Below, piece after piece: positions 52,142 to 61,960 of a stretch of DNA of 64,000 nucleotides. The notes beneath the pieces are model-generated. The model did no database searches and was not told the origin of the DNA. It saw only the letters and a program-made list of their open reading frames with translations. Where the stretch lies: assembly GCF_001440415.1 (NCBI RefSeq), contig NZ_LLYA01000135.1, positions 1-64,000 of the forward strand, in the 5' to 3' direction. The translations under genes were made by a program, and so were the position numbers. Numbering within the stretch: the stretch's first letter is position 1; the number at the start of each line of letters is the position of its first letter. Origin of the DNA: Bradyrhizobium retamae (GTDB lineage: Bacteria > Pseudomonadota > Alphaproteobacteria > Rhizobiales > Xanthobacteraceae).

Positions 52142-53362
52142 ATGCGCCGACTTCTTGCTATCGCGATGGTTTTTAGCGGAATGTCCGGCGCAACCAGCGA
52201 TGCGCACGGCCCTGCCGCCGAACATCGCACCCACGCTGCGGGCACCGCGCAGGCTTTTCGGCTCGTGGTTGCCGATGCCAAGGCCGCGGCGCTCAAGATC
52301 TTTGATCTCGAAAACGGCCAATTGCTTGCCGCACTGCCCTTGGCCAGTCCGGCGCGGCTCCACGCGGGAGCCTCTGGCCGCTATGTGTATGCTGTGCAGC
52401 CCGAAGCGGATGAAGTCGCTGTCATCGACACCGGCATTGAACTGGGGAGCCACGGCGATCATGCCGACATCAAGATTTCCGCTCCAGCGCTTCTGTCTTC
52501 CCGGCTTCGCGGCGTGCGCCCTTCGCATCTCACGCACGATAACGTCCGCGTTGCCGTGTTCTTCGATGGCGACGGAACAGCCCAGATTTTCAACGAGCAA
52601 GACTTTGTCGCGAGCCGCATGGAACGCATTCAGCGCATCCAAACGGGCGTCAAGCATCACGGCGTGGCCGTTCCGGTTGCAAGGCGTTTGGCCGTCACCG
52701 TTCCACCCGCAGGCGAAGGCCTTCCGGATGCGATCGAGCTCCGCAGCGAGGACACGCCAAAGCCGCACCGGATTGAATGCCCAAGCTTGCACGGCGAAGC
52801 GGTGACCAGCCGCTTCGTCGTTTTCGGATGTGCGGATGGCGTTGCGATCCTCGAGATGGCACGCAACGGCGTCGTCAGTCGCCAACTCCCCTATCCAGCT
52901 TCGCTACCGCCTGGACGCATGATCCGCCGCATGACCGGCGCATCAGGATTTACATTCGTTGCCGGTGATTTCGGTCTTCACGGCATGGTCATCGTCGATC
53001 CTTCTGCCGAAGATGGGGACTTCCAATTCATCGCTCTGCCCGCGCGCAGGATGGATTTCAATCTCCATCCGGAGTCGGGAGACCGGCTATTCGTCATCAT
53101 TGAGGATGGTACCCTTCTCGGCATCAACCCGTTGACCGGCACGACCGAAGCCCAAACACGCGTTACCGAGCGCTATGCGATGGATCAGAGCACCGTCCGC
53201 CCGCGGATCGCTTCCATAGGCCCGTATGTCGCCGTCTCCGACCCGCGTACGGGCGAAGTGGCAATTCTCGACGCTACAACACTCGGCGAGCGACAGCGTA
53301 TCAAGGTAGAGGGCGTCCCCTCAGACCTGCTTGCGATCGGAGGGGATGGCGTGAGCCATTGA
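52142..53362 (+). CDS. aztD: AztD-like periplasmic zinc metallochaperone
   Basis: A 406-residue exported beta-propeller. A signal peptide (about 1-22) is followed by a His-rich stretch (HGPAAEHRTH), ELGSHGDHADIKISAP, VKHHGVAVPV and CPSLHGEAV, the His-rich pattern of AztD, which hands zinc to the AztC binding protein of an ABC importer. No aztABC genes are in the window. A Zur-like box lies directly upstream. AGGACAGCG gives the ribosome-binding site. Confidence 0.75.
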   Translation: MRRLLAIAMVFSGMSGATSDAHGPAAEHRTHAAGTAQAFRLVVADAKAAALKIFDLENGQLLAALPLASPARLHAGASGRYVYAVQPEADEVAVIDTGIELGSHGDHADIKISAPALLSSRLRGVRPSHLTHDNVRVAVFFDGDGTAQIFNEQDFVASRMERIQRIQTGVKHHGVAVPVARRLAVTVPPAGEGLPDAIELRSEDTPKPHRIECPSLHGEAVTSRFVVFGCADGVAILEMARNGVVSRQLPYPASLPPGRMIRRMTGASGFTFVAGDFGLHGMVIVDPSAEDGDFQFIALPARRMDFNLHPESGDRLFVIIEDGTLLGINPLTGTTEAQTRVTERYAMDQSTVRPRIASIGPYVAVSDPRTGEVAILDATTLGERQRIKVEGVPSDLLAIGGDGVSH

Positions 53363-53418
53363 ATGATTGGCGCCGTGAACGATTGGCGCCTGCTGCGAAC
53401 GAGCGTTCATGGACCTGC

Positions 53419-55767
53419 CTACCACCGCGTACGAAGAGAAAGCTCGAAGGTCCGCGGCGTGCCAAGAATGACGTAGTTCGCGTCCGTGGCCCACGCTGCG
53501 TAGACCGCGTCGGTGATATTGCGAACGCGAAACGTCAGGTCGGCGTTTTGCACAAAACGGTAGGTGGCAAAAACATCCGCGGTGGTGGCAGACGGCAACG
53601 TCACCAGGTTGGCATCGTCAGCCTTGATGGAGGCCCTGTGATTGATCCACCCGCCGACCGCCCAATTTGTGAACGGCTGCCACGTGGCGCCAAAGTTCGC
53701 CACGACCTGCGGCACATTCGGCGGCGTATTGCCCGTGTAATTCGCGGTCGTACTGGTTCGATATTCGTCATACTGGGCATTCACGTAGGCAAAGTTCGCC
53801 TCGAGCCGCAAAGCCTCCATCGGGCGATAACTGCCGGAAATCTCAAAGCCGCGGGATGACTGCTTGCCCACCTGAACCGTGAATCCCGTCAGAGGATCGG
53901 TTGAGGGGATATCGGTCTTTTCGATGTGATAGACGGCCGCCAACAGCTCACCTCGTCCATTCGCGAAGGCGTATTTGATACCGCCTTCCACCTGGCGCGC
54001 ATTGGCGAGGGTGAAGGGGGTATCGGTGACGCCCAATGTGAACAGAGCAAAGCGCGGCTCAACCGCAGTTGCGTATTGCGCGTAGAGCGTCGTGTCGGCA
54101 CGAATGTCCCACAACGCACCCATGCGGTACGTGCTGGCTTCGAACGTCTTGCTGTAGAGCTGGTTCGTCGGCTGCCGATTGTAGTCCACCTCCATTTGGT
54201 CGACCCGAAACCCGCCAACAATTTTGACCCCTTTGAGCACCTCCAGGCGCGCCTCGCCGAAAACCGCCTTCTGGGTCAGATCCGCACGCACGTTTTGTGT
54301 CCGTGCAGTGCCTCGCGTGAAGAAGTCCGTCGGTGCGGGATTATAGGGATCGACGAGTTGAAGCGATGTCACCTCGTTGCGCGGACTGTCCCATCGCGTG
54401 CTTGCAACCTCAACGCCCATGACTGTCGACAGCGGCATCGCTCCCAAGCTGCCGTTCCAGTTCACGTCGAAACGATCGCCAATAAAGCGATGATCGTAGC
54501 CGAGATTCTCCCACGTTTGCCGGCAGATCTGGTCCGTACCGGTGTTGTTGAGGAGGTTCTGCCCGCGGAAAGAGCAGGTGCCGCCTGCGGGAATATAGGC
54601 AAAGCGGTATGTGTTGATCCAATCGCGATCGGATTGATAAGACCAGAAGCGATTGCGGATCTTTAGCTCCTCGGTGTCATACGTCGTGTTCCAGCGCAGC
54701 CACAGCACACTGTCGTCGTATTTGTTGTTCGGCAGGTTGTTGTAGTTGACCTCGCGGAGATCGGAGCGGATCTGCCCTCGCACCAGAGGCGTGCCCCAAT
54801 ACGCGTTCTCGATTTTCGATTTCATGTAGTCAAAATCGACGGTCGATGACAATTGCGGCGTCACGTCCCAGCGCAAGGCGCCCGCGACGTTGCCGTATCT
54901 GACCTGGTTGTCGTCAACCGGGCCGTTGTGTCCGTTGACGACGCCATCGAGCCGATAAGAGAAGCCGTTCCCCAGCGGACCTCCCTTTCCCGCGGCCTGG
55001 CGGACGCCTTCGCGCGTAGTGAGCGAGGAGATCGTTTCAAACGGCTCGTTGACCCCGCTCGGTTGCTTGCGAACGAGATTGACGGCGCCGCCGATCGCGC
55101 CTTCACCGTAAAGCACCGACGCCGGTCCGCGCAGCACGTCTACCCTATCGAAAATAAAACTGTCGTAGTTACGCGTGCTGATCGTGGTGTTGGTGACACG
55201 GATTCCGTCATAGAGCACCGCGACGCCGTTCTCGGTGAACCCCCGCGTCGACGCGACGCCGGCAGCTCCTGGCCGGACGGCGGACGTGAAGCCGGTCAGG
55301 CCTTGAAGCGCGTCCACCCAACTCGTCTTGCCTCGCTCCTGCATCGTGGCCTGATTGATGCTCTCCACGCTGGCGGGGATGTCGCGAGCCGTGCCCGGCA
55401 GTCGCGATCCGGTCGCATTGGGTACGTTGAGATCGGTCGTCGAACGGATGTAGTCGCGCGGCAAGCCTCCCGGCCATCCGTCTATTGGGCCTTGCGGCGC
55501 TCGATCCGCGCCGGGCTGCGCCTGGCGCGCGACGGACGCGGCCCGCATCTGTGTGCGCTGGCTCGTTCGCTGCTTTGGCTTGGTGGCTGGCTGTCCTTCC
55601 ACCGTAATCGCAGGCAGGACAGCCTGAGGGACGTTTTGGGCAATGGCGGGCCGTGCACCGTCCGCGGCAAAGGATGCTGCGGCCAGAACTGCCAAGAACA
55701 CTGCCAAGAACCGCGTTCGGCGTCCGATCCGCCCCCTGACTTCATCCCAATTGCCAATCTTTTCCAT
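53419..55767 (-). CDS. TonB-dependent outer-membrane receptor
   Basis: A 782-residue receptor with a signal peptide (cut after about residue 44), a short TonB-box-like ITVEGQP segment, the plug domain (RDIPASVESINQATMQERGK, ASTRGFTENGVAVLYDGIRV) and a 22-strand barrel ending FELSLRTRW. By sequence it resembles TonB siderophore receptors. The Zur-like box upstream and the convergent aztD gene point instead to zinc or a zincophore. Confidence 0.86.
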   Translation of the reverse strand: MEKIGNWDEVRGRIGRRTRFLAVFLAVLAAASFAADGARPAIAQNVPQAVLPAITVEGQPATKPKQRTSQRTQMRAASVARQAQPGADRAPQGPIDGWPGGLPRDYIRSTTDLNVPNATGSRLPGTARDIPASVESINQATMQERGKTSWVDALQGLTGFTSAVRPGAAGVASTRGFTENGVAVLYDGIRVTNTTISTRNYDSFIFDRVDVLRGPASVLYGEGAIGGAVNLVRKQPSGVNEPFETISSLTTREGVRQAAGKGGPLGNGFSYRLDGVVNGHNGPVDDNQVRYGNVAGALRWDVTPQLSSTVDFDYMKSKIENAYWGTPLVRGQIRSDLREVNYNNLPNNKYDDSVLWLRWNTTYDTEELKIRNRFWSYQSDRDWINTYRFAYIPAGGTCSFRGQNLLNNTGTDQICRQTWENLGYDHRFIGDRFDVNWNGSLGAMPLSTVMGVEVASTRWDSPRNEVTSLQLVDPYNPAPTDFFTRGTARTQNVRADLTQKAVFGEARLEVLKGVKIVGGFRVDQMEVDYNRQPTNQLYSKTFEASTYRMGALWDIRADTTLYAQYATAVEPRFALFTLGVTDTPFTLANARQVEGGIKYAFANGRGELLAAVYHIEKTDIPSTDPLTGFTVQVGKQSSRGFEISGSYRPMEALRLEANFAYVNAQYDEYRTSTTANYTGNTPPNVPQVVANFGATWQPFTNWAVGGWINHRASIKADDANLVTLPSATTADVFATYRFVQNADLTFRVRNITDAVYAAWATDANYVILGTPRTFELSLRTRW

Positions 55768-55790
55768 TGCTTACAGCCCCCGAAGCGTAA

Positions 55791-55805
55791 TGTTATAACA
55801 TCACA
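55791..55805 (-). promoter_or_regulatory. Zur-box-like palindrome before the TonB receptor
   Basis: TGTTAT-AAC-ATCACA on the plus strand, one mismatch from TGTTAT-N3-ATAACA, containing the perfect palindrome ATGTTATAACAT (55790-55801). It lies 24 bases before the receptor start and 43 bases after the MFS stop. Confidence 0.68.
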
Positions 55806-55847
55806 CTTATGGAACTCGCGTAAGGATGTCAAAGTCTCCGGGCGCTA

Positions 55848-57038
55848 TCAGCGCGGCGCGCTTTCCTGGATCTTTTTCGGCTTGGTTAGAATCACCGTCG
55901 TCAGTGCGAGCGCGACAAAGGCGGCCCCGACATAGCCGTTGGCAAAAAGGAGATCGCGCGCGTACAGGAAACCGCCGATGGCCGAACCAATGGCCTGTCC
56001 GACGTAGAGCACGGATGTGTTGAGAGATACCGACGCGGACGCCAGCGCAGGCGCGGCGCCGACCAACCTCACCTGCTGCATCGAATTGGTGGAAGCAAAT
56101 CCAATACCCCAGATCGCGACGGAGACAGCCATCAGCGGATAGATGCCGGCGCTGAGCGCCCATCCGCCCACGCCAGCCAGCAACACCGACGTGAACAGCA
56201 TCGAAGTCTTCCATGCGCCCCAGGAATCGACGATACGGGTTCCGATCGCGGTGCCGATGACGCCGCAGACGCCGTAGACGGCGAATATCACGGCGATCGG
56301 GTCCGGGCCCGCCCCTGTCAGCCGCGCCAGCAACGGGCCCATATAGGTGAACACCACGAACTGGCCGGACATCTGCGCAGTCGTGATCAACAGCAAGAGC
56401 AGGATTGTCCGGTTGCGGCCGATCGCTGCCCAGGTCTTGAGATCGACGGGCGCACCCGTCAGCCCGCGGGGCAGGCGCCACGCCAGCAGGAGGAAACTCA
56501 GGCAGCTCATTGCACCAATGGCGCCATAGACCACCTGCCAGCCATAGCGGCTGGCGATGAAGGTGATCGCCGGCAGGCCGACGGCCGCAGCCAGCGACCA
56601 GCCGAGAAAGATATAGGCGATGGTGCTGCCGCGCCTTTCTTCAGGCACGATCAGTGCGGCCGTTCCCGCCGCCTGCGGCGTGTAGAGCGCGCCGATTGCC
56701 AGCATTAGCAGGCGAATGACGAGTAGGCTCGCATAGTCAGGCGCAAAGGCGGAAGCAATGTTGGAGAGCGCCAGCACGGCAAGTGTAGCCGTCAGCAGAG
56801 TGCGCCGCTCGATCCTGGAAGTCAGCCACGCCGTGATCGGCGAACCGACGCACAACATGATCGCGCCGAAGGTGATCAACAGCCCCGCGGTGCGGATCGA
56901 GACGTCAAGACCGGCAGACAGTTCGACCAGCATGCCCGCCGGCGCCAGCACCGAGCAGCCGGTGACGACGTTGCCGAGCATCAGCGCAGTCGGTGCAAAA
57001 CGGCGCTCGGCGTGGACAGGCCCGGACACATGTTTCAT
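55848..57038 (-). CDS. MFS transporter
   Basis: A 396-residue protein with 12 hydrophobic helices and the MFS loop SPITAWLTSRIERRTLL (motif A) in the drug-efflux type of the superfamily. It reads in the same direction as the TonB receptor and ends 81 bases before it, but the Zur-like box between them suggests separate control of the receptor. It might export a zincophore or drug; the substrate is unknown. Confidence 0.83.
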   Translation of the reverse strand: MKHVSGPVHAERRFAPTALMLGNVVTGCSVLAPAGMLVELSAGLDVSIRTAGLLITFGAIMLCVGSPITAWLTSRIERRTLLTATLAVLALSNIASAFAPDYASLLVIRLLMLAIGALYTPQAAGTAALIVPEERRGSTIAYIFLGWSLAAAVGLPAITFIASRYGWQVVYGAIGAMSCLSFLLLAWRLPRGLTGAPVDLKTWAAIGRNRTILLLLLITTAQMSGQFVVFTYMGPLLARLTGAGPDPIAVIFAVYGVCGVIGTAIGTRIVDSWGAWKTSMLFTSVLLAGVGGWALSAGIYPLMAVSVAIWGIGFASTNSMQQVRLVGAAPALASASVSLNTSVLYVGQAIGSAIGGFLYARDLLFANGYVGAAFVALALTTVILTKPKKIQESAPR

Positions 57039-57241
57039 GCAGATGCATCTAGACTGTGGGCCGTGCCAAGAAAAGGACGAGATACCGGATTATTTGTCAT
57101 CGCTTGTTATGAGTTCATTGATCGACGGCGCTGATGCCGAGCGCACGTCGCCGTGACGGAGAAGCATTTTTTCCGGACGATGGGGCCAGATGTCTGCCCT
57201 GCGGCCCTGCCACACGGCCTATTTCGCGAAATTGCCCGATT

Positions 57242-57272
57242 GCAGGGGCCGAATCCCCTGCTATACCCCTGC
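57242..57272 (+). promoter_or_regulatory. Hairpin region in the thrS leader
   Basis: GCAGGGG (57242-57248) can pair with CCCCTGC at 57255-57261 or with a second copy at 57266-57272, giving two alternative stems 45 bases before the thrS start. The first has no T-run. A regulatory role is possible but not shown. Confidence 0.35.
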
Positions 57273-57316
57273 TTTCCCGCTTACCTGCGCTCGTTCGCAG
57301 GAGTGAGCTTTAGGAG

Positions 57317-59368
57317 ATGCCAATGCCTGACAGCAATGCACCCGCATCGGGGTTCCAATTTGGCCTTGCGAACTTGAAACCGGCCGAACCCGTGCAAAAA
57401 ATCACCCTCACCTTCCCCGACGGCGCGAAGCGCGACTTCGCCAAGGACACCACCGGACTCGACGTCGCCAAGGGCATATCGCCCTCGCTCGCCAAGCGCA
57501 CGGTCGCGATGGCGCTGGACGGCGTGGTCGCCGATCTCAACGATCCGATTTCGCACGATGCGAAGATCGAACTCATCAGCCGCGAAGACCCGCGCGCGCT
57601 CGAACTGATCCGGCACGACTGCGCGCATGTGCTGGCCGAAGCGGTGCAGTCGCTGTGGCCAGGCACGCAGGTCACGATCGGCCCGGTGATCGAGAACGGC
57701 TTCTATTACGACTTCTTCCGCAACGAGCCGTTCACGCCGGAAGATTTCGCGGCGATCGAAAAGCGGATGCGCGAGATCATCGCGCGCGACAAGCCCTTCA
57801 CCAAGGAAGTCTGGGATCGCGAGAAGACCAAGCAGGTGTTCCGCGACAAGGGCGAGACCTTCAAGGTCGAGCTGGTCGACGCCATTCCCGGCGACGAGCC
57901 GATTAAGATCTATTTCCAGGGCGACTGGTTCGACCTGTGCCGCGGGCCGCACATGAGTTCGACCGGCAAGATCGGCAACGCCTTCAAGCTGATGAAGGTG
58001 GCGGGCGCCTATTGGCGCGGCGACGCCAACAACCCGATGCTGACGCGCATCTACGGCACGGCATTCGCAAAGCAGGAAGAGCTCGACGCGTACCTCAAGC
58101 AGATCGAGGAAGCCGAGAAGCGCGACCACCGCAAGCTTGGCCGCGAGCTCGATCTCTTCCACTTCCAGGAGGAAGGCCCCGGCGTCGTGTTCTGGCACCC
58201 GAAGGGCTGGACCATCTTCCAGGCGCTGATTGCCTATATGCGCCGCCGCCTGACCGGCGACTATGACGAGGTCAACGCACCGCAGATCCTCGACAAGGCA
58301 CTGTGGGAGACCTCCGGCCATTGGGACTGGTACCGCGAGAACATGTTCGCAGCGCAGTCGGCCGGCGACGAGGCGGAGGACAAGCGCTGGTTTGCGTTGA
58401 AGCCGATGAACTGCCCGGGCCATGTCCAGATATTCAAGCACGGCCTGAAGAGCTATCGCGACCTGCCCTTGCGCCTTGCCGAATTCGGCGTGGTGCATCG
58501 ATATGAGCCGTCGGGCGCGATGCATGGCTTGATGCGCGTGCGCGGCTTCACCCAGGACGATGCGCATGTGTTCTGCACTGAGGCGCAGCTTGCCGACGAG
58601 TGCCTCAAGATCAACGACCTGATCCTGTCGACCTACGCCGATTTCGGCTTTGAGGGCGAACTCACGGTCAAGCTCTCGACCCGGCCGGAAAAGCGCGTCG
58701 GCACCGACGAGATGTGGGATCATGCCGAGCGCGTGATGGCCACCGTGCTGGCGGAAATTCACGCCAGCGGCAGCAACCGCATCAAGACCGCGATCAACCC
58801 GGGCGAAGGCGCGTTCTACGGGCCGAAGTTCGAATATGTGCTGCGCGACGCCATCGGCCGCGACTGGCAATGCGGCACCACGCAGGTCGACTTCAACCTG
58901 CCGGAACGGTTCGGCGCGTTCTACATCGATGCCGACGGCTCGAAGAAAGCGCCGGTGATGGTGCATCGCGCGATCTGCGGCTCGATGGAGCGTTTCATTG
59001 GCATCCTGATCGAACACTTTGCCGGCAACTTCCCGCTCTGGCTGGCGCCGACGCAGGTGGTGGTCACGACCATCACCTCCGAAGGCGACGAATACGCCAA
59101 GGTGGTCGCGGCTGCCGCGCGGCGGGCCGGCCTGCGCGTCGAGATCGACCTGCGCAACGAGAAGATCAACTACAAGGTACGCGAGCACTCGCTGGCCAAG
59201 ATCCCTGCCCTGCTCGTCGTCGGCAAGAAGGAAGCCGAGACCCATTCGGTCTCGATCCGCCGGCTCGGCAGCGACGGGCAAAAGGTGATGCCGACCGACG
59301 AGGCGCTGGTCGCCCTCGTCGAGGAAGCGACGCCGCCGGACGTCAAGCGGGCGCGGGCGGCGGCCTGA
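57317..59368 (+). CDS. thrS: Threonine-tRNA ligase
   Basis: A 683-residue enzyme with TGS domain (about 25-90), editing domain with [11 protein letters not shown], and class II core: motif 2 region [25 protein letters not shown] zinc/ATP region, motif 3 [17 protein letters not shown], then the anticodon-binding domain. A complete housekeeping gene. An alternative start at the ATG at 57323 changes little. It is followed by a hairpin terminator. Confidence 0.97.
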   Translation: MPMPDSNAPASGFQFGLANLKPAEPVQKITLTFPDGAKRDFAKDTTGLDVAKGISPSLAKRTVAMALDGVVADLNDPISHDAKIELISREDPRALELIRHDCAHVLAEAVQSLWPGTQVTIGPVIENGFYYDFFRNEPFTPEDFAAIEKRMREIIARDKPFTKEVWDREKTKQVFRDKGETFKVELVDAIPGDEPIKIYFQGDWFDLCRGPHMSSTGKIGNAFKLMKVAGAYWRGDANNPMLTRIYGTAFAKQEELDAYLKQIEEAEKRDHRKLGRELDLFHFQEEGPGVVFWHPKGWTIFQALIAYMRRRLTGDYDEVNAPQILDKALWETSGHWDWYRENMFAAQSAGDEAEDKRWFALKPMNCPGHVQIFKHGLKSYRDLPLRLAEFGVVHRYEPSGAMHGLMRVRGFTQDDAHVFCTEAQLADECLKINDLILSTYADFGFEGELTVKLSTRPEKRVGTDEMWDHAERVMATVLAEIHASGSNRIKTAINPGEGAFYGPKFEYVLRDAIGRDWQCGTTQVDFNLPERFGAFYIDADGSKKAPVMVHRAICGSMERFIGILIEHFAGNFPLWLAPTQVVVTTITSEGDEYAKVVAAAARRAGLRVEIDLRNEKINYKVREHSLAKIPALLVVGKKEAETHSVSIRRLGSDGQKVMPTDEALVALVEEATPPDVKRARAAA

Positions 59369-59403
59369 TCATATAATCGGTCTAAATCGGCTTCCGCTGA
59401 AGC

Positions 59404-59433
59404 GGCTGTGCCACTATCTCTGGCACAGCCATT
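59404..59433 (+). terminator. Terminator of thrS
   Basis: Perfect 10-bp stem GGCTGTGCCA/TGGCACAGCC with a 7-base loop, followed by ATTT. It lies in the start of an open frame for the nitroreductase, which supports a later start for that gene. Confidence 0.68.
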
Positions 59434-59452
59434 TCCGACAAAAGAGACCCTT

Positions 59453-60016
59453 GTGCCCGACGCCCTTGAACTTCTGAAGATCCGCCGCTCGGTAAAGCCC
59501 CGCGAGATGAGCGGGCCCGGCCCGACGCCAAGCGAACTCGAGACTATTCTGACCATCGGCGCGCGGGTGCCGGACCACGGCAAGCTGACGCCGTGGCGCT
59601 TCATCGTGTTCGAAGGCGATGCCCGGGCGCGGGCCGGCGACGTCATTGCGCAGGTGTTCGCGAAAAAGAATCCCTCCGCCCCGGCCGCCGACATCGAATT
59701 CGAAAAGCGCCGGCTGATGGACGCACCGCTGGTGATCGCCGTTGTCAGTTTCACCAAGCCGCACCCCAAGGTGCCGGGGTGGGAACAGGAATTATCCGCC
59801 GGCGCCAGCGCGATGAACATCGTCACGGCGGCGACGGCGCTTGGTTACGGCGCCTGCTGGCTGACCGGCTGGTTCGCGTTCGACCGCGACGTGCTCGACG
59901 GGCTCGGATTGAAGGCCGATGAAAAACTCGCCGGCTTCATCCACATCGGCACTCCGTCGAAGCCGGCCGAGGACCGCCCTCGCCCGGCGCTGTCGGATAT
60001 CGTGACGCGGTTCTAG
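59453..60016 (+). CDS. Nitroreductase-family flavoprotein
   Basis: A 187-residue protein from a GTG start (59453). RRSVKPREMSGPGPTPSELE, VPDHGKLTPWRFIVFEGDAR and GYGACWLTGWFAFD match the YdjA-like nitroreductases that bind FMN and reduce nitro or quinone compounds with NAD(P)H. An upstream GTG at 59408 lies inside the thrS terminator and is rejected. Confidence 0.85.
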   Translation: MPDALELLKIRRSVKPREMSGPGPTPSELETILTIGARVPDHGKLTPWRFIVFEGDARARAGDVIAQVFAKKNPSAPAADIEFEKRRLMDAPLVIAVVSFTKPHPKVPGWEQELSAGASAMNIVTAATALGYGACWLTGWFAFDRDVLDGLGLKADEKLAGFIHIGTPSKPAEDRPRPALSDIVTRF

Positions 60017-60061
60017 GATCCCTGTGACCGTCATTGCCGGCCATGACGAGTTGCCATTGCC

Positions 60062-60505
60062 TCACGCGGCCTTCGAGGCCCGGCTGCCAAACCCGGACAG
60101 CAGCGCCTTGAGTTCGGATGCCGGCTTTGCTGCGCTGAACAGAAAACCCTGCACCTCGTTGCAGCCTTCGGCGCGCAGTTAGTCGAGCTGGTCCATGGTC
60201 TCGACGCTTCCGCCGTCGTCGTGATGTTCAGGCTGCGCCCGAGGCCGGAGATGGCGCGTACGATCGCGACACAGTCGGTCCGCTGGGCGAGGTCTTTCAC
60301 GAATGAGCGATCAATCTTGATCTTGTCGAATGGAAAACTCCGCAAGTAGCTCAGGCTCGAATAGCCGGTACCGAAATCGTCCATGGATATGCTGACGCCG
60401 AGTTCGCGAAGCTGATGCAGGATCGCAAGATTGGCCTCAGTCTCTGCCAAGAAGACCGATTCGGTAATTTCAAGTTCGAGCCGCCGCGGGCGGCGATTAT
60501 GATAG
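60062..60505 (-). pseudogene. Broken EAL-domain gene (cyclic-di-GMP phosphodiesterase remnant)
   Basis: The 3' part of an EAL domain is clearly readable: RRLELEITESV, SISMDDFGTGYSSLSYLRSF, FDKIKIDRSFVKDLA and GLGRSLNITTTAE. Three defects are visible. The sequence upstream of about 60505 has no further EAL or GGDEF sequence. A one-base deletion near 60207 shifts the frame where TAEGVETMDQLD is expected. After restoring that frame, a TAA replaces a codon before LRAEGCNEVQGFLFS. It cannot encode an active enzyme. Confidence 0.82.
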
Positions 60506-60649
60506 TTCTAAGTTGTGCGATGGTTAGTGGGTATTAGAGACTATGACAGTCGAACGCTGAGACTTTTTGTTTGCCGCGTTTTCTGCACGCGAACCGGAGG
60601 CCACCCTTGGATAAGCCCGAGGACATGCCTCGCTCGAAAACGCCGTGGT
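60506..60649. other. Region next to the broken EAL gene
   Basis: About 145 bases between the pseudogene and the secreted protein. No gene, insertion-sequence end or terminator with a T-run is recognisable, so the cause of the truncation is not visible. Confidence 0.35.
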
Positions 60650-61738
60650 CTAGCGCGCCACGACCTCGACCTCGCCGTCGACGCCGTTGACGACGTTGAA
60701 GGAGCGCTCGAACACCTTGCCTTCGTTCTTGGCAATCGCCCGGTACTCGCCTTCGGACAGCACCACGCGCGGAAACGCGCCGATCGATTCCTTGATGACG
60801 TCGCCGCCCGGCGTGATCACCGACCATGCGGTGTTGGCGAGCGCCTCGCCGCCCCTGTCGCTGACCAGCTTCAGCGTAATCACCGCCGCGCGGTGGGAGA
60901 CGGTCACGTCCGTCAGCTTGCCGGCCTGGACGCGGATGTCCGAGCGCACCACCGAATTGGCATCGCCATAGTTGGAGATGATGTAGTAGGTGCCCTCCGG
61001 CAGCAGCGCGACGTCGCCCGCGGCGACGTTCGGAAGCAGTGGGGTGCGTTCGGAGCCTTCGAATTGGCTGCCCTTGTAGATCGCGAACGATATCTGGTTC
61101 GGGGGAATCTTGCTGGTGCCGACCCGGCCTTCGATGCGCAGTCCGCCGGCCGGAAGCACGAAAGCCACGCGGTCCGTCTCGGCTTTCAGGCTCACCGCCC
61201 GCACCGCGCTAACCAGGCCGAGAGCGACATGAACGACGTAATTGCCGGGCGGCAGCACGATGTTCGGGGTAGCGCCGCGCTCCTCGCGGATCAGCTTGAA
61301 CGTGCCGGTATCGTCAGGCTTGTCGGCAAATACCCGCCACACTAGCCCGCCGTTGATAACAGGCAGATCCTTGCCGTAGCGCGCCGTCAGCGATAGCACC
61401 GCCTGACCTGCAGTGGCCACACCCGGCGGCGGTACCACCGGCGGCACGGCGGTGACTTGTGGCTGAACGATGGTCGGCTGGTTCAGCGGCGCCGGAAGCG
61501 GTGGAATCGCCCCCGTCCCCGATGGCGGCGCCAGATTCATGGCAGGCCCGGTCTGAGTGTCCGGAACCACGGCGGGCGGCACCGGTGGCGGGCGGTCCGA
61601 GAACCACTGGGCCGAGACCGGGGCTGGAAGAAGCAAAGCAAGCAGCGTGAAGGCAACCGCCAGCGCCGGAAAAGGCCGTCTGCCCCGTCCGCATCCTACG
61701 ATACCGTTGCCGCCCGAAATCATCGCCATGCTTTTCAC
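60650..61738 (-). CDS. Hypothetical exported protein
   Basis: A 362-residue protein with a signal peptide ending near residue 44 (PAPVSAQ), a Pro-rich segment (about 48-110) and three or four beta-sandwich-like repeats (FKLIREERGATPNIVLPPGN, LLPEGTYYIISNYGDANS, ESIGAFPRVVLSEGEYRAIA) that resemble carboxypeptidase-regulatory or Ig-like domains. Function unknown. Confidence 0.7.
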   Translation of the reverse strand: MKSMAMISGGNGIVGCGRGRRPFPALAVAFTLLALLLPAPVSAQWFSDRPPPVPPAVVPDTQTGPAMNLAPPSGTGAIPPLPAPLNQPTIVQPQVTAVPPVVPPPGVATAGQAVLSLTARYGKDLPVINGGLVWRVFADKPDDTGTFKLIREERGATPNIVLPPGNYVVHVALGLVSAVRAVSLKAETDRVAFVLPAGGLRIEGRVGTSKIPPNQISFAIYKGSQFEGSERTPLLPNVAAGDVALLPEGTYYIISNYGDANSVVRSDIRVQAGKLTDVTVSHRAAVITLKLVSDRGGEALANTAWSVITPGGDVIKESIGAFPRVVLSEGEYRAIAKNEGKVFERSFNVVNGVDGEVEVVAR

Positions 61739-61960
61739 TTAAAACGCGGCAAATTCAAGCCTTCGTGGCCGAAGTTTGGCGAGCGGCGCTAGCTAGCGGA
61801 ACCTGCACCGGGACCCAATGTTAATCCAGCGGTCGTGGTCCAGTCACATTTCCTGCCTAGGCCGGCATTCGCCGGGCATATAAACCATGCATCCGGATTG
61901 GAATGGACAATTCTGGCGCGGCCGCGCCGCGGCGGTTATCGTTGAAGCCGGAGAGCATGC

